IMG/VR virus record: IMGVR_UViG_3300048113_001078
Span: 1-64,000 of that record
Source of the DNA: a virus
Length of the DNA: 64,000 nucleotides
Strand: one strand, 5' to 3'
The position numbers and the translations under genes are program-made. Positions 18,275 through 29,823 of this stretch are shown piece by piece (position 1 is the first letter of the stretch; each line of letters starts with the position of its first letter). The notes under the pieces were generated by a model. The model had not been told where the DNA came from, did no database searches, and saw only the letters and a list, made by a program, of their open reading frames with translations.

Positions 18275-21200
18275 TGGCGACTTTATATTTTAAATTAGAA
18301 CAAATAGCGACTGTAGGTTCACCAACTACAGGTTCTACCGTATATATGGCTTGGCCCGATGCGGCTACACCCGCAGGATTAAATAGAGCGTTTACGGAGA
18401 ACCATCTACTTACTAACCCTGATACAACTTGGTCATTTAGGTCAAGATATTGGAAAGCTACAAATTTAGGTTCAGCAACAATCCCTTTTGACACTCAAAT
18501 GGTTACAGGTGAATATTGGAGTAAGGTATCAGATACTTCAGTCGCGGTTTATATAGGTTCAACGTTTAATATTAATACAACATTTTTCGCTCAAAACTAT
18601 ATTGATGTAATAGGTCCAAGTGGGACATTTAAATCTCCTAGATACAGTACTAATTTTTATAGTGCAAATACGTTTAATGATTTATCAAAAGTAATAGGTG
18701 GTGCGGATACTAATAGGTATGATTTTATTTTTCTAACAAGTGTAAATGATTATAGTCACATTACTAATAATGGGGTTTTAAACTATGATTTTAATAATGC
18801 CAGTTCTATTACATCAGACTTAGTAAGTGGTTTAGGGTCATATTATACACAAATACCCTATTTCGCAACAAACGCCAGAAACTACTTTAACGGTTTATAT
18901 GATGGGTGGGTTACAATGTCCGATGATTGTTACGGTAATTTAATAACAGATTCGAGTGGTGTGCAATATTCTGGTGATATGAGGGATAGGGTAGAATCAT
19001 ATTCTTCAATATGGGGGGGTCCGTGTTTAAAGCCTAATAATGTTCAACAACCCTATTCAGGTACTTTAGGTGTTGGTTATTACGACATAGTATCAAATTG
19101 GTATTCTGATTGTTCCGATTGTGTTTCTAATAATCCATTTAATAATATATATAAATTTCAACCATCTGGTAATGATTGTAACGGGGTAAATCAGGGTCAA
19201 AGTACTTTTAGTGCTTCAACGTTAACGTGGGGTAACCCGCTTGGAACTGGATTTATAACGCCGCAATTCGTTGAAAGTAAGACGTTCTGTTTTGGTGGTG
19301 AAACGGATAAAGTTGACCAAGTACTAATAAGTACTAATATAACATCAGGACATGAAATAACAAACGTTTATGAAAATTGTACTGATTGTCAAAATAATGT
19401 TTCTGAGTTAGATGAATATTATTATTTTTCTGCGTGTTCAGGTAATAAAATATTTAGATTTAATGTTATAGATTTTGATAATGATTTATATACGAGCCCA
19501 CCTTTTAATGGCTATTTATTTGAAAATGTAGGTGGAGTTAATGGGTGTTATAATAGAATTAATGAACCACTTTTAGAACCTTATGTTACTATAATATATT
19601 GGGATAATAGTGTTGCTTCAGTGGGGCCAATAAAGTGTACTGACATTATATGTCAAGAATCTACACCCACACCTACCCCTACAAATACTCTCACGCCAAC
19701 ACCAACACCTTCACCTGAAGTTAGATTGTCTCCTACACCTACTCCCACAAATACTCTAACTCCCACGCCAACTTCAAGTCCCTTTGTTCCTCCTAGTTAT
19801 ACCCCTACGCCTACACCCACACCAACACCAACTTCAAGTCCCTTTGTCCCTCCTAGTTATACCCCTACGCCTACACCCACACCAACACCAACTTCAAATG
19901 TGGGGGAGGGTTGTTTTTCAGGTATTACAGATGGTTTTTATACGTATACGGATTGTTGTGGAAGATTACAACAAGGTAATGAAGTAGGGTTAGAGGTATG
20001 TGTTGATATTAATGTTTCGATGCAAGGTGTACAAATTAGTGGTGACGTATGTGTTGTTAGTTGTGATGAAGGTCCGATAACTTATAGTTTTGAAGTTACA
20101 GGTACTTGTACTAATCCTAAAGGTGGTATTATATTAATAAGTCCTTCAGGTGGTACAAAACCATATACTATTCAAAATACGTCAACCACTGCGGCGGGTG
20201 GATTACTATTAGGTCAACAAACAGGTAACGGACCATTTAGTTGGGGTGGTGTTGATGAAGGTAGTTATGTCTTTTTACTTCAAGATAGTTCAGGTGGGGT
20301 TAATCAAGATGTGGTTATTAATGTTAATGTTGAAGGTTGTTTTAATGCCACTATAACTTCTTCAGGTACGACATGTGGAAATATCAACGGAGTTGTAACA
20401 GTTACAAATGATTCATTATCTAGTCCATTTCAATATGATTTATACGATACGGTTTCGGGAACTATTTTTCAATCTTTTAATAGTTTTTCAAATACACAGA
20501 CATTTACAAATATTGGTCCCGCAACCTACTACTGTATTGTTACAGATTTTGGAGGTGCAATCGCACAAACAACAAATACGACAGTTGTAAGTACGGACCC
20601 AATTAGTTATAATATTTTAGTTGTTCCTGATTCTCCGTGTGGTCCTGGTGTGGGTACTGCGACTGTTACTAATTTATTAGGTGGTACTCCACCATACACA
20701 TACTTGTGGTCCAACGGACAAACAACACAAACAGCAACTGGATTATCCGTGGGTTCGTGGGGTGTTGAAGTTACAGATTCTGAAGGGTGTAGATTAAGTC
20801 AAAGTATTAACGTAGGGTTAGCTGACCCATTAGGTATAGTCTCAACCGTACCAACACAAGCGGGTTGTTTTGATTGTGATGGTCAAGTTGTGGTAACAAT
20901 ATCGGGAGGTACTTCACCATATACATACCAAAATAGTGCAGGTGAAGTAATAACTTCTAATAATTTATCAGAATCATTTACAGGATTATGTGGAGGTTTT
21001 AATAGTACTATTATTACAGATGCGGGTGGTTGTTCAGTTACGGCAATTCAGTCTATACCTTCAACTGCAGGTTTCACCATTGTTAATATAGGGGTTACTA
21101 ATTCCGATTGTAACGATGATGGTTCAATATCGATAAGTATATCAGCACCTGCGGGAATTTTCACTTATGAGGTTACGAATGGTTTAATTACTGATAGTAC

Positions 21201-23151
21201 AACAACTAGTTCACAAAGTCATACTTTTAATAACTTACCTTCAGGTACATATACGGTTACAATTGTATCTCAAAATGGTAACTGTACATATAGTACTGAT
21301 AAAACTATAAGTAATAATGTTAAATTTAACGTTAATAGTACTATCACTGATGGTACTTGTGGTGATAACAATGGGATAATAGATATTAATCTAACTGCGG
21401 GTTCTGTTCCATTACAGGGTCCATTTGATTATATCTTAACTGATGTTAATACGGGTTCAGTTGTTTATTCCGTTATTGATGACCCATCAAATACTCAGTC
21501 AATTACTTCGTTGGCACCATCAACGTACCTTTTAAATGTTATTGATGTAAGAAACTGTACAGTTTCTCAAACTATAACAATCGCCCCATCTACAGGAGTA
21601 AACTTTATAATACTTCCTACTGAATGTGTTACAGGTGATGATGGTATGGCAGATATTAGTATTAGCGATGGAGTTGCTCCATTTAATATTTTATGGAGTA
21701 ATGGTGAGACTACGATGTCAATTACAGGTTTAAGTGGTGGTACATATACCGCAACTATTACTGATGATAACGGATGTAGTGCTACGGAGTCGGTAACTAT
21801 TAACTGTAACAATCAAATTGTTGAATGTTATGAAGTAAATGAAATATGTGAAAACGATTTTATTACTACTTCAGCGGGTATTAGAGATTTTGGTTCTATG
21901 TTAAATGAGGGTTACCTTGATTTAACTGTTGGACATCAGAACTGTACGTTAGTAAATGCCGTTTTTTATGCTATAGTTGATTTTTCAGGTGGTACACTGA
22001 CACCTCCTTATCACGTAGAAAACCCATTTTATACAGGAACTACTTTAGGTGACTATCCTAGTGCTCAAGATTGGATGAACGCAATTGATGAGATACTTAA
22101 AACGATACCGCAAATTGAAAGTTTCACATTAGATATTGACCAAAATTTAATAACAATTATTTCGGACTGTAAAGAATTAAAGAATGTGTACTTTAGATTA
22201 AGTACTAAAATAGTGTACGATATATGTTGTAATGATATTACACCGACTCCAACTCCAACACAAACAAGTACTCCGACTCCAACACCAACAACCACTCTAA
22301 TTCCAACACCGACTCCAACACCTACACCGACAACACTACCTTTAGTTACTTGTATTGAGTCTCTAACATTTATAGTTGAATATAATCAGAGCTCTGCAAA
22401 CGGTTCGCCTTGTCATGGGGGTCACACATGTAATAGAGCGAGGTTTGATATTATAGCGAATGGTATAAATATTGGTCAGGTATCTATGAATAATAACGGT
22501 GGATTTACTGACCTTCTAAATTACCCACCTGATTCTACTTTAGTAGGGGGTTCTGGTTATCCTGGTCAAAGTAATAGGGATAGATATAGTCAATTATCAA
22601 TTGATTCGACACAGGCTCAGGCTATAGCGGCGGCTTCTTCTAGTGGTCTTATTGACTTCTCGTTTAATTGTGCATGTATATTTTCAGGACCTAATCAAAA
22701 CTGTACTGGGGGTTCATCTTGTCACTCTGATGTTAGTTGGGTTAGAGTGGTAAAAGATTTAGGATTTGGTACTGAAGAAGTAATGTATAATGATTGTCCT
22801 TCTGGTAATTTCATTACAGGTTTTGACCCATGTGATACGACACCTCCAGGATATGCCTCATTAGGTCTATTCTTCGGACTTCACGGAGGAGGTTCCTCAC
22901 AACCATGTAATGCCTTTATTGGTGGGGACACTCCAACTACTGAATATTTTACAGATGTACTAACATCTACGTTCTTAGATTGTCCTACAGGTAATTCGGT
23001 TTACGCCTTTAGTGGTGGTAACTACGTACTGTTAGGTAACGGAGCATTTGTTTCAGATACGGGATGTGTTTTTAATGTTAGTAACGGTGTTGTAACAAGT
23101 TTCTTAACATGTTTAGGTGGTAATTGTAGTGGAATCGGAGGAGGTTGCTAA
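18274..23151 (+). CDS. Giant fibre/adhesin with SprB-type repeats and Thr-Pro linkers
   Basis: 1625 residues. Order: N-terminal beta region (1-460), a Thr-Pro linker (about 463-545), a chain of SprB-type repeats (about 600-1180), a module with [18 protein letters not shown] (about 1240) shared with the preceding gene, a second Thr-Pro linker (about 1323-1357) and a Cys/Gly-rich C-terminal domain with [14 protein letters not shown]. Repeats show the SprB pattern, for example [19 protein letters not shown] with [13 protein letters not shown] and [19 protein letters not shown] with [14 protein letters not shown]. SprB repeats are known from the mobile gliding adhesin of Flavobacterium. Presumably a receptor-binding or decoration fibre exposed on the virion. 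No signal peptide. Confidence 0.75.
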   Translation: MATLYFKLEQIATVGSPTTGSTVYMAWPDAATPAGLNRAFTENHLLTNPDTTWSFRSRYWKATNLGSATIPFDTQMVTGEYWSKVSDTSVAVYIGSTFNINTTFFAQNYIDVIGPSGTFKSPRYSTNFYSANTFNDLSKVIGGADTNRYDFIFLTSVNDYSHITNNGVLNYDFNNASSITSDLVSGLGSYYTQIPYFATNARNYFNGLYDGWVTMSDDCYGNLITDSSGVQYSGDMRDRVESYSSIWGGPCLKPNNVQQPYSGTLGVGYYDIVSNWYSDCSDCVSNNPFNNIYKFQPSGNDCNGVNQGQSTFSASTLTWGNPLGTGFITPQFVESKTFCFGGETDKVDQVLISTNITSGHEITNVYENCTDCQNNVSELDEYYYFSACSGNKIFRFNVIDFDNDLYTSPPFNGYLFENVGGVNGCYNRINEPLLEPYVTIIYWDNSVASVGPIKCTDIICQESTPTPTPTNTLTPTPTPSPEVRLSPTPTPTNTLTPTPTSSPFVPPSYTPTPTPTPTPTSSPFVPPSYTPTPTPTPTPTSNVGEGCFSGITDGFYTYTDCCGRLQQGNEVGLEVCVDINVSMQGVQISGDVCVVSCDEGPITYSFEVTGTCTNPKGGIILISPSGGTKPYTIQNTSTTAAGGLLLGQQTGNGPFSWGGVDEGSYVFLLQDSSGGVNQDVVINVNVEGCFNATITSSGTTCGNINGVVTVTNDSLSSPFQYDLYDTVSGTIFQSFNSFSNTQTFTNIGPATYYCIVTDFGGAIAQTTNTTVVSTDPISYNILVVPDSPCGPGVGTATVTNLLGGTPPYTYLWSNGQTTQTATGLSVGSWGVEVTDSEGCRLSQSINVGLADPLGIVSTVPTQAGCFDCDGQVVVTISGGTSPYTYQNSAGEVITSNNLSESFTGLCGGFNSTIITDAGGCSVTAIQSIPSTAGFTIVNIGVTNSDCNDDGSISISISAPAGIFTYEVTNGLITDSTTTSSQSHTFNNLPSGTYTVTIVSQNGNCTYSTDKTISNNVKFNVNSTITDGTCGDNNGIIDINLTAGSVPLQGPFDYILTDVNTGSVVYSVIDDPSNTQSITSLAPSTYLLNVIDVRNCTVSQTITIAPSTGVNFIILPTECVTGDDGMADISISDGVAPFNILWSNGETTMSITGLSGGTYTATITDDNGCSATESVTINCNNQIVECYEVNEICENDFITTSAGIRDFGSMLNEGYLDLTVGHQNCTLVNAVFYAIVDFSGGTLTPPYHVENPFYTGTTLGDYPSAQDWMNAIDEILKTIPQIESFTLDIDQNLITIISDCKELKNVYFRLSTKIVYDICCNDITPTPTPTQTSTPTPTPTTTLIPTPTPTPTPTTLPLVTCIESLTFIVEYNQSSANGSPCHGGHTCNRARFDIIANGINIGQVSMNNNGGFTDLLNYPPDSTLVGGSGYPGQSNRDRYSQLSIDSTQAQAIAAASSSGLIDFSFNCACIFSGPNQNCTGGSSCHSDVSWVRVVKDLGFGTEEVMYNDCPSGNFITGFDPCDTTPPGYASLGLFFGLHGGGSSQPCNAFIGGDTPTTEYFTDVLTSTFLDCPTGNSVYAFSGGNYVLLGNGAFVSDTGCVFNVSNGVVTSFLTCLGGNCSGIGGGC
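19771..19897 (+). repeat. 60-base tandem repeat, two full copies plus a partial third
   Basis: Copies at 19771-19830 and 19831-19890 differ at one position (GTTCC versus GTCCC); a third begins with ACTTCAA at 19891. Each encodes a 20-residue Thr-Pro linker unit ([20 protein letters not shown]). The near identity at synonymous sites points to a recent duplication. Confidence 0.9.
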
Positions 23152-23236
23152 TAATTTCTACAAATAATAATATATTCAAGTGATAAAACTAAAAAAAAAT
23201 AAAGTAAATAGAAATCTGTATTTTACATTCTCGCAG

Positions 23237-23243
23237 TATTTAT
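23237..23243 (+). promoter_or_regulatory. TATTTAT motif before the 980-residue Thr-Pro repeat gene
   Basis: TATTTAT ends 19 bases before the ATG at 23263, in a 111-base AT-rich gap. Part of the recurring candidate late-promoter set. Confidence 0.4.
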
Positions 23244-23262
23244 ATAACAAATGTATTAATTA

Positions 23263-26205
23263 ATGGGTCAAGTAATAATAAGATTAACTTTAAGTTCAAA
23301 TGCGGTTGGACCGTTTGATATTCACACGGGTTCTACTCAGACTGTGCCTATTAGAACGGGTATTACTAGAGACCAAATAGTTGCGGGTGTTGTTTTAGAT
23401 TTACCAGGTTCAGTTGCAGGTATTGAATACACTATTTTTGTCGTTAATAAGCAACCAGGTTGTAACGATGAGACGGTGTCCAAAAAAATAATTGTTTATG
23501 ATGACGATGTAACTCCAACTCCAACTCCTACGCCAACAGTAACAATAGGATTTACTCCAACTCCGACTAACACACCAACTAATACTCCAACTAGTACTGT
23601 AACTCCTACTCCGACACCAACATCAGGTCTCACACCAACTATTACCCCAACTAGTACTCCTACGAATACACCAACTAATACTCCTACTGGTACTGTGACC
23701 CCTACGCCAACACCAACATCAGGTCTTACTCCAACTATTACGCCAACGGCGACGCCAACTAATACTCCTACTGGTACTGTAACACCTACACCGACACCAA
23801 CATCGGGTCTTACCCCAACTATTACGCCAACGGCGACGCCAACTAATACTCCAACTAGTACTGTAACCCCTACACCAACACCAACATCAGGTCTTACTCC
23901 AACCGTAACTCCAACTAATACTCCAACTAGTACTGTAACCCCTACTCCGACAGCAACATCAACGTTAGATTGTGATTTTGTGGTTGATGGTTCATTTACA
24001 AATATTCCAACACCAACACCAACTAATACACCAACACAAACTCCAACTCCGACAGCGTCAGGTTTAGATTGTGATTTTGTGGTTGATGGTTCATTTACAA
24101 ACGTTCCGACACCAACTCCGACTAATACGCCGACTAATACGCCGACTAATACTCCAACACAAACTCCAACACAAACTCCAACCAATACTCCTACTAACAC
24201 CCCTACTAATACGCCGACTAATACTCCAACACAAACTCCAACCAATACTCCTACTAACACTCCAACCAATACTCCAACAAATACACCAACTAATACCCCA
24301 ACTAATACTGTAACACCATCTCCTACTTCAACTCCTGATGCAACTATAACTCCTACCCCTACTAACACCCCTACTAACACCCCAACTAATACCCCAACTA
24401 ATACTCCAACTAATACTCCTACTAACACCCCAACCAATACTCCTACTAATACTCCAACATTAACTCCTACAAATACACCGACTAATACTCCGACTAATAC
24501 TCCAACATTAACTCCTACTAATACTGTAACACCATCTCCTACTTCAACTCCTGACGCAACTATAACACCTACTCCAACGAATACACCAACGAATACGCCA
24601 ACGAATACGCCAACTAACACACCTACGAATACTCCAACAATAACTCCAACAATAACTCCAACACTAACTCCAACACTAACTCCAACTAACACACCTACGA
24701 ACACTCCGACAAATACGTCTACACCTACTAACACTCCAACTAATACTCCAACAAATACACCGACAAATACTCCAACTAATACTCCAACTAATACTCCGAC
24801 TAACACACCAACAAATACTCCTACTAACACACCGACAAATACTCCTACGAATACGCCAACTAATACTCCTACCCCAACTAATACGCCAACTAATACTCCA
24901 ACTAATACTCCAACTAATACTCCGACTAATACGCCAACCAATACTCCGACTAACACACCAACAAATACTCCTACTAATACCCCAACATTAACTCCTACAA
25001 ATACACCGACTAATACTCCAACCAATACTCCAACTAACACTCCAACTAATACTCCAACAATAACTCCAACAATAACTCCAACACTAACTAGTACCCCTAC
25101 TAACACACCAACTAATACTCCAACAAACACACCAACTAATACTCCTACTAACACCCCAACTAACACTCCTACTAATACTCCTACACCAACCAATACTCCA
25201 ACAAATACTCCTACGAACACGCCTACTAACACACCAACTAACACGCCAACTAACACACCGACAAATACTCCAACTAACACACCAACTATAACTCCTACCC
25301 TAACACCGACAAATACTCCAACAAATACTCCAACTAACACACCTACGAATACGCCGACTAATACACCTACGAATACTCCAACTAACACCCCTACTAACAC
25401 CCCGACACCGACAAATACTCCTACGAATACACCGACTAACACTCCTACACCTACTAACACTCCAACAAATACTCCAACAAACACGCCAACTAATACCCCA
25501 ACTAATACACCAACTAATACACCTACACCAACAGTAACTAATACTCCGACTATGACTCCGACTAATACTATTACTCCAACTCCGACTCCATCATTGAGAC
25601 CAGAAGAAGACAAACAAGCGTTAATATTTATGGAATCAGCTGATGACTCAGTATTTGGTTCAAATCCAAATACGGATATTTTACGATATATGTTTAATAC
25701 AGGTGCATCATCTTGGTATGGTTTCCAAGGAGGTTCGGGAGTAAATGGGACTAATGTAGCAGATTTAAAGATTTATATGGATTGGCCAGGATTTGTTAAT
25801 GGAACAGCGAATGTACCGCCTGTTATAAAAGTTCCAGTACCTCAAGTTACGGGAGGTAGTGATAGTCAAGGAAATCCAATAGATGCGTTTGTATTTGAAA
25901 CTGCTGAAATAATTGCAAATACGACTACAGGTAATGTATGGTATTCGATATGGGTACCACATTCATTATTAGACTCATCATCTTTAGTTTACGGTGATGT
26001 ACAATTTAATTTCGCGGGAGCACCAAATAGTTTAAGTCCATTAACTACCGATAGTACTCTTAGACGTTTTGATATTACATATACGGGCTCAAATTGGCCG
26101 AATGGAACATATCGAGTATTCTCTAGTAATGGAGGATGGAACCAAGGGGCTTCGGGTGTTGTAGATACCACAGCTAATTATATTAGAGGGGGTAGTTTAA
26201 TTTAG
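23263..26205 (+). CDS. Thr-Pro-Asn repeat fibre protein
   Basis: 980 residues with a short N-terminal beta domain (1-83, a possible virion anchor), about 690 residues of nearly continuous [16 protein letters not shown] repeats (84-776) and a C-terminal globular domain (777-980) rich in Trp, Gly and aromatic residues ([35 protein letters not shown]), probably for binding. The repeats are interrupted twice by a [13 protein letters not shown] block and twice by [17 protein letters not shown] repeat of this kind would be an extended, stiff, highly hydroxylated-side-chain stalk, similar in composition to mucins and hydroxyproline-rich glycoproteins. It has its own upstream TATTTAT motif and no Shine-Dalgarno. 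No homologue is claimed for the terminal domains. Confidence 0.75.
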   Translation: MGQVIIRLTLSSNAVGPFDIHTGSTQTVPIRTGITRDQIVAGVVLDLPGSVAGIEYTIFVVNKQPGCNDETVSKKIIVYDDDVTPTPTPTPTVTIGFTPTPTNTPTNTPTSTVTPTPTPTSGLTPTITPTSTPTNTPTNTPTGTVTPTPTPTSGLTPTITPTATPTNTPTGTVTPTPTPTSGLTPTITPTATPTNTPTSTVTPTPTPTSGLTPTVTPTNTPTSTVTPTPTATSTLDCDFVVDGSFTNIPTPTPTNTPTQTPTPTASGLDCDFVVDGSFTNVPTPTPTNTPTNTPTNTPTQTPTQTPTNTPTNTPTNTPTNTPTQTPTNTPTNTPTNTPTNTPTNTPTNTVTPSPTSTPDATITPTPTNTPTNTPTNTPTNTPTNTPTNTPTNTPTNTPTLTPTNTPTNTPTNTPTLTPTNTVTPSPTSTPDATITPTPTNTPTNTPTNTPTNTPTNTPTITPTITPTLTPTLTPTNTPTNTPTNTSTPTNTPTNTPTNTPTNTPTNTPTNTPTNTPTNTPTNTPTNTPTNTPTNTPTPTNTPTNTPTNTPTNTPTNTPTNTPTNTPTNTPTNTPTLTPTNTPTNTPTNTPTNTPTNTPTITPTITPTLTSTPTNTPTNTPTNTPTNTPTNTPTNTPTNTPTPTNTPTNTPTNTPTNTPTNTPTNTPTNTPTNTPTITPTLTPTNTPTNTPTNTPTNTPTNTPTNTPTNTPTNTPTPTNTPTNTPTNTPTPTNTPTNTPTNTPTNTPTNTPTNTPTPTVTNTPTMTPTNTITPTPTPSLRPEEDKQALIFMESADDSVFGSNPNTDILRYMFNTGASSWYGFQGGSGVNGTNVADLKIYMDWPGFVNGTANVPPVIKVPVPQVTGGSDSQGNPIDAFVFETAEIIANTTTGNVWYSIWVPHSLLDSSSLVYGDVQFNFAGAPNSLSPLTTDSTLRRFDITYTGSNWPNGTYRVFSSNGGWNQGASGVVDTTANYIRGGSLI
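23512..25590 (+). repeat. Degenerate 12-base coding repeat (Thr-Pro-Thr-Asn)
   Basis: About 2.1 kb built on a 12-base unit of the type CCN ACN AAY ACN. The DNA varies freely at third positions (all four Thr and all four Pro codons occur), while the protein is almost invariant. Longer units also exist, such as 84-base [20 protein letters not shown] blocks at about 23627-23900. Confidence 0.95.
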
Positions 26206-26237
26206 TAAATAATAAAAGAAAAGTAGTTAACTCTACA

Positions 26238-26244
26238 TATTTAT
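26238..26244 (+). promoter_or_regulatory. TATTTAT motif before fibre gene at 26260
   Basis: TATTTAT ends 15 bases before the ATG, in the 54-base gap after the Thr-Pro repeat gene. Candidate late-promoter set. Confidence 0.35.
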
Positions 26245-26259
26245 AAAATAAAGAAATAG

Positions 26260-27738
26260 ATGTCATTCATATATAAAAATCCACTATCAACTGATATAGT
26301 AAATGGTACATTATCAGTAATTAGAACCGATACTAAGGGTACAACTTTTAGTGCTGGTTTAGTTGGTGGATATACTGAAGTATGGGCTCTTAGTGACCTT
26401 ATTTTTACTATTATTGGTACAGGTAATATACGGGAAGAAGCTAATAGAATCCCTATCGAATACTATCAAAGACTAGCTCCTTTTCAATCTAACATAATAA
26501 CACTTAATAACGATTTAATATCATCTGGTAGACGAAGGTTAGGTCAGTTAGTTTATGTTCATGAAACGGACACAGTTTATCAATATGTTATAAATAACTA
26601 TGAAACTCTATACGATGATGCCTTTGCTGGTGGTGCGGTAGAAACTGGTGACACGACTACCACAATTAGTTCGGGTACACAGTTCGCACCAAACGTTGGT
26701 GGTACTAATTTCATAAATGCTTGGTTAGATTCATCAATAGAAGGTGTAAGTGGAGTAACACGAGCAAACGCCAGATGGAAAATATTTTACGGTACCGATA
26801 TTACTGTAACAGGTGGTACCTATAGTAATGGTACTGCGGTCTTTACTAATAGTACGGGTGGAACATTCAATGTTACAGGTTTTACTACGGGTGGTACAGG
26901 GTCATATACAGGGTGGACGGCATCTGGTGATAACGTACCTACTACACCAATTGAGGTTGTTGATGGATTCACTTTAAATTTCACGGGTTACCAAGAACCA
27001 GGAGGTGCGGGTATAGCTACCGACGCGGCGATTAACCCTGATGAAATGACCATTGCTTTAATAAATAATGGTGGTGGAGCAAACGATAAAACATTTTATA
27101 GGGGTGATGGACAATGGCAACAACCAACTGACACTGAATTAACGGGTGGTACTTATAATAATAGTTCGGGTACAGTTGAGTTAAAAAATAGTGATGGTTC
27201 TGTAGTTACACTAACAGGTTTTACAACAGGGACTACTGAGGATACATATGTGACAGGTATGTCATATAATCAAATAACTAAGACATTAACGTTAGGTTTA
27301 AATGATGGTGTTGATTTTAATGCTGGAACATTTGCGGCTGAAGTAACAGGGGGTACTTATTCAGGTGGTTCTATTACATTAAATAATAATGATGGAACAA
27401 CTTCACAAATTACAGGTTTAGAAATATTAACACATATTGGATTAGTAAATGATTCTAATGTTTCGGTTAGTGGGACAACTATTGATTCTGTGGATACTAC
27501 AACATATAGAGCAGTGTTCTTTGATTATGTAATTGATGATGGTACTAACTATAGGGCTGGAACAATACAAGCGGTATGGTCGAGTACTGATATAGATTTC
27601 AATGATTTCTCAACGGTTGATATAGGAACAACTAATAATTTTTCATGGGGGATGGAATTGAATGGTAACGATGCGTTACTAAAAGCCAATATTTTAGGGG
27701 GGACCTGGAATATCAGGATAATTAAACACATTATATAA
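26260..27738 (+). CDS. Modular tail fibre protein
   Basis: 492 residues. The N-terminal 120 residues are a compact domain (possible attachment part); the rest is Gly/Thr-rich beta sequence with repeats of the kind GGTYSNGTAVFTNSTGGTF, GGTYNNSSGTVELKNSDGS and GGTYSGGSITLNNNDGT, each followed by a TGF or TGL turn. Such short beta repeats suit a trimeric beta-helical fibre shaft. The C-terminal 90 residues (starting TTYRAVFFDYVIDDGTNYRAG) resemble the end of the next fibre (VYGAVHVEYFLTEKGGGNGYRSG) and probably form a shared tip or trimerisation domain. Twelve bases separate it from that gene. Confidence 0.7.
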   Translation: MSFIYKNPLSTDIVNGTLSVIRTDTKGTTFSAGLVGGYTEVWALSDLIFTIIGTGNIREEANRIPIEYYQRLAPFQSNIITLNNDLISSGRRRLGQLVYVHETDTVYQYVINNYETLYDDAFAGGAVETGDTTTTISSGTQFAPNVGGTNFINAWLDSSIEGVSGVTRANARWKIFYGTDITVTGGTYSNGTAVFTNSTGGTFNVTGFTTGGTGSYTGWTASGDNVPTTPIEVVDGFTLNFTGYQEPGGAGIATDAAINPDEMTIALINNGGGANDKTFYRGDGQWQQPTDTELTGGTYNNSSGTVELKNSDGSVVTLTGFTTGTTEDTYVTGMSYNQITKTLTLGLNDGVDFNAGTFAAEVTGGTYSGGSITLNNNDGTTSQITGLEILTHIGLVNDSNVSVSGTTIDSVDTTTYRAVFFDYVIDDGTNYRAGTIQAVWSSTDIDFNDFSTVDIGTTNNFSWGMELNGNDALLKANILGGTWNIRIIKHII

Positions 27739-27750
27739 AAAAATAAAAAA

Positions 27751-29196
27751 ATGGCACACGAATTAGTAGCAAGAAACGGTTTAAGAGTCTCAGGAAGTAC
27801 ATTCCTTGGAGACGTACAATTAGACCAATCATTATCGTCTACTATTCTAGCTTTAGACCCGTCAAATAATGAAGTAAATTTTTTATCACTAGCCTCGTTT
27901 AGTGGTGATACTTTCATAACAGGTGGTACGCTAAGCGGAATAGGGGATTCAACCCTTGTATTAACAAATAATCAAGGAGGTACAGTATCAATAGCTGACG
28001 TGAATATTCACGTAACAGGTGGTACATTAAACGGAGGGACAGGAGCACTGACCTTCACAAATAATCAAGGAGCGGACTTTAACATAGAAGTAGCTGCGGT
28101 AACAGGTTTAACCTATAATAACGATTGGGATGTCGCATTAGCGGGATACGGTACTTTAGGTGCTAGTCCAATTGAATTACCATTCATTACAGGAGCAACT
28201 TTAAATGGAGGGTCACTTACTTTAGAAATAAACCAAGGATTAGAATCTGACATTGTAGTTTCAGGATTTGGAACACTAACAGGTGATACGTTTGTTACAG
28301 GTGGAACAATTAATTCACCGGCACTTGGCACAATGAGACTTAGATTAAATGACAACAGTAATGTTGACGTTACAGGTTTAGAATTTACTACTACAGGTGA
28401 CCAAGGTACGTCAACTTTCTATAATGGAAGTAGAATTAATTTTAGAGGTGGACCGGGTTTAACTGTTGTAGATGATGGAGGTTTAACAATTACTACTTTA
28501 TTAGACCAACCGTATGTTTCAGGTGGTTCAATAACTAACAATATAATAACATTAAATACATCGTCTACTGGTATAACTATAGGTACGATAGATGCTTTAA
28601 CTGCGGTTACTTACAGTAGTGCGTGGGACGTAGCATTTGCAGGAACAGGTACACTTGGTACAACTCCTGTGGCTTTACCGTTCATTACAGGGGCAACTTT
28701 AAATGGAGGGTCACTTACTTTAGAAATAAACGATGGTTTAGAGTCCGATATTGTAGTTTCAGGTTTTGGTACATTAACAGGTGATACATTTGTGACGGGT
28801 GCTACTGTTGATTACCCTGAGGCGACTTTAACAAGAAATGATGGTAACACAGTTCTAATTGACTCAGAACAAACAATAAGAGTCACATCGTCAGGTGGTG
28901 GTACACAGGTTTTATTTAGTGTTGACCCATTGGTATATGGTGCGGTTCACGTTGAATACTTTTTAACTGAAAAAGGTGGAGGAAATGGATACCGTTCAGG
29001 ATTCTTTACTGCGGTATTTGGTAGAGACGCTGAGAATACACCTTCGGTAGAATTTGCTGATTGGTCGACTGTTGATTTAGGGACGTTTACGGCGGGTGTT
29101 GAACTTGACGCAACTGCAAATGGTGAAATAAGAGTCGTTGCGGGAGCAGTTCAAAATATGGACTGTATAGCGAATACAAGAGCGGTTAAAATATAA
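27751..29196 (+). CDS. Modular tail fibre protein
   Basis: 481 residues. It begins MAHELVARNGLRVSGSTFLG, close to the start of the 150-residue fibre at 29320 (MAREFVTRHGLSVSGKTF), so both have the same N-terminal attachment sequence. The shaft has two copies of a block of about 70 residues that includes LPFITGATLNGGSLTLEI and GLESDIVVSGFGTLTGDTFV (at about 28108-28300 and 28600-28800). Related blocks occur in the 703-residue fibre downstream (LPFITAGTYNAGTITLAI). The C-terminal domain resembles that of the previous fibre. No catalytic motif was seen. Confidence 0.7.
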   Translation: MAHELVARNGLRVSGSTFLGDVQLDQSLSSTILALDPSNNEVNFLSLASFSGDTFITGGTLSGIGDSTLVLTNNQGGTVSIADVNIHVTGGTLNGGTGALTFTNNQGADFNIEVAAVTGLTYNNDWDVALAGYGTLGASPIELPFITGATLNGGSLTLEINQGLESDIVVSGFGTLTGDTFVTGGTINSPALGTMRLRLNDNSNVDVTGLEFTTTGDQGTSTFYNGSRINFRGGPGLTVVDDGGLTITTLLDQPYVSGGSITNNIITLNTSSTGITIGTIDALTAVTYSSAWDVAFAGTGTLGTTPVALPFITGATLNGGSLTLEINDGLESDIVVSGFGTLTGDTFVTGATVDYPEATLTRNDGNTVLIDSEQTIRVTSSGGGTQVLFSVDPLVYGAVHVEYFLTEKGGGNGYRSGFFTAVFGRDAENTPSVEFADWSTVDLGTFTAGVELDATANGEIRVVAGAVQNMDCIANTRAVKI

Positions 29197-29271
29197 TTAA
29201 AATAAAAGTTATAATAACCAATGTTATTACTTAGAATATCTATTTAATAATAAAGAATAATAATTAAAATT

Positions 29272-29296
29272 TTGAGGGAAGTCCTCCTTCCCTCAA
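29272..29296 (+). promoter_or_regulatory. Leader hairpin before the 150-residue fibre gene
   Basis: A ten-base perfect stem (TTGAGGGAAG / CTTCCCTCAA) with a five-base loop lies 24 bases before the ATG at 29320. It is followed by ATAGCC and an A-run, not by a U-run, so it is a poor intrinsic terminator. A very similar arrangement precedes the gene at 32043. It could protect the 5' end of the mRNA, be a processing site, or tune translation. Confidence 0.5.
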
Positions 29297-29319
29297 TAGC
29301 CTTAAGAAAAAAAAATAAA

Positions 29320-29772
29320 ATGGCAAGAGAGTTTGTAACAAGACATGGATTATCGGTAAGTGGAAAGACATTTATCTCGACAGTTGACTTAGATGTTAAC
29401 GTCAACTCTATTTTAGTACTTGATGGTACTGAGGTAAAGTACAGAGATATTTCAACGATACCTAATACCAACATATATACGGACGATGGTACACTTGATA
29501 GTAACCGTATTGTCGACCAAGATACTAACCACCTAACATTTAGTGGTGATTCAGGAGTATCAATCGGTACAGGGACCTCGTCTCCTGTATGTGCCTTATT
29601 AGAATTAGCGAGTGAGAGTCAAGGACTTTTAATTCCGAGAATGACTCAATCACAGAGACTAAATATAAGTAATCCCCTTCCAGGTTTATTGGTGTATTGT
29701 ACAGATAACACAAGTAACGCTAAAGAGGGTATGTTTATGTATAAATCTTTAGGATGGGTCAATGTATTGTAA
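29320..29772 (+). CDS. Short tail fibre protein combining two fibre ends
   Basis: 150 residues. The ATG at 29320 was chosen over an upstream in-frame ATG at 29272 because it follows the A-rich leader, gives a start matching the neighbouring fibre (MAREFVTRHGLSVSG versus MAHELVARNGLRVSG), and the upstream stretch lies inside the leader hairpin. The C-terminus (LLELASESQGLLIPRMTQSQ, then PGLLVYCTD and YKSLGWVNVL) matches the C-terminus of the 703-residue fibre downstream (FLFPRMTSAQRLAI, then YKSFGWVQVI), a tail seen in many Bacteroidota phage fibres. So it has the attachment end of one fibre and the tip of another, with almost no shaft. Confidence 0.7.
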   Translation: MAREFVTRHGLSVSGKTFISTVDLDVNVNSILVLDGTEVKYRDISTIPNTNIYTDDGTLDSNRIVDQDTNHLTFSGDSGVSIGTGTSSPVCALLELASESQGLLIPRMTQSQRLNISNPLPGLLVYCTDNTSNAKEGMFMYKSLGWVNVL

Positions 29773-29823
29773 CAGCCTTACTAATAAAATAGGGATAATA
29801 ACCAATTAAAAAACAAAATAACA

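Noticed and set aside
23512-25590. Short-period repeats as a CRISPR array or non-coding satellite
   Set aside because: There are no spacers, the period is 12 bases in frame with a long coding region, and third-position variation keeps the protein pattern.
23496-25613. A 705-codon open frame on the minus strand made of Val-Gly-Val-Leu repeats
   Set aside because: It is the mirror of the Thr-Pro-Asn repeat. Reverse complements of ACN, CCN and AAY cannot give a stop in that frame, so the opening is automatic. The same holds for the long minus-strand frames at 39556-42372, 42640-42900 and 45920-46516.
29272-29319. Upstream in-frame ATG for the short fibre gene
   Set aside because: The added residues come from the leader hairpin; the ATG at 29320 follows the usual A-rich leader and matches the start of the paralogous fibre.
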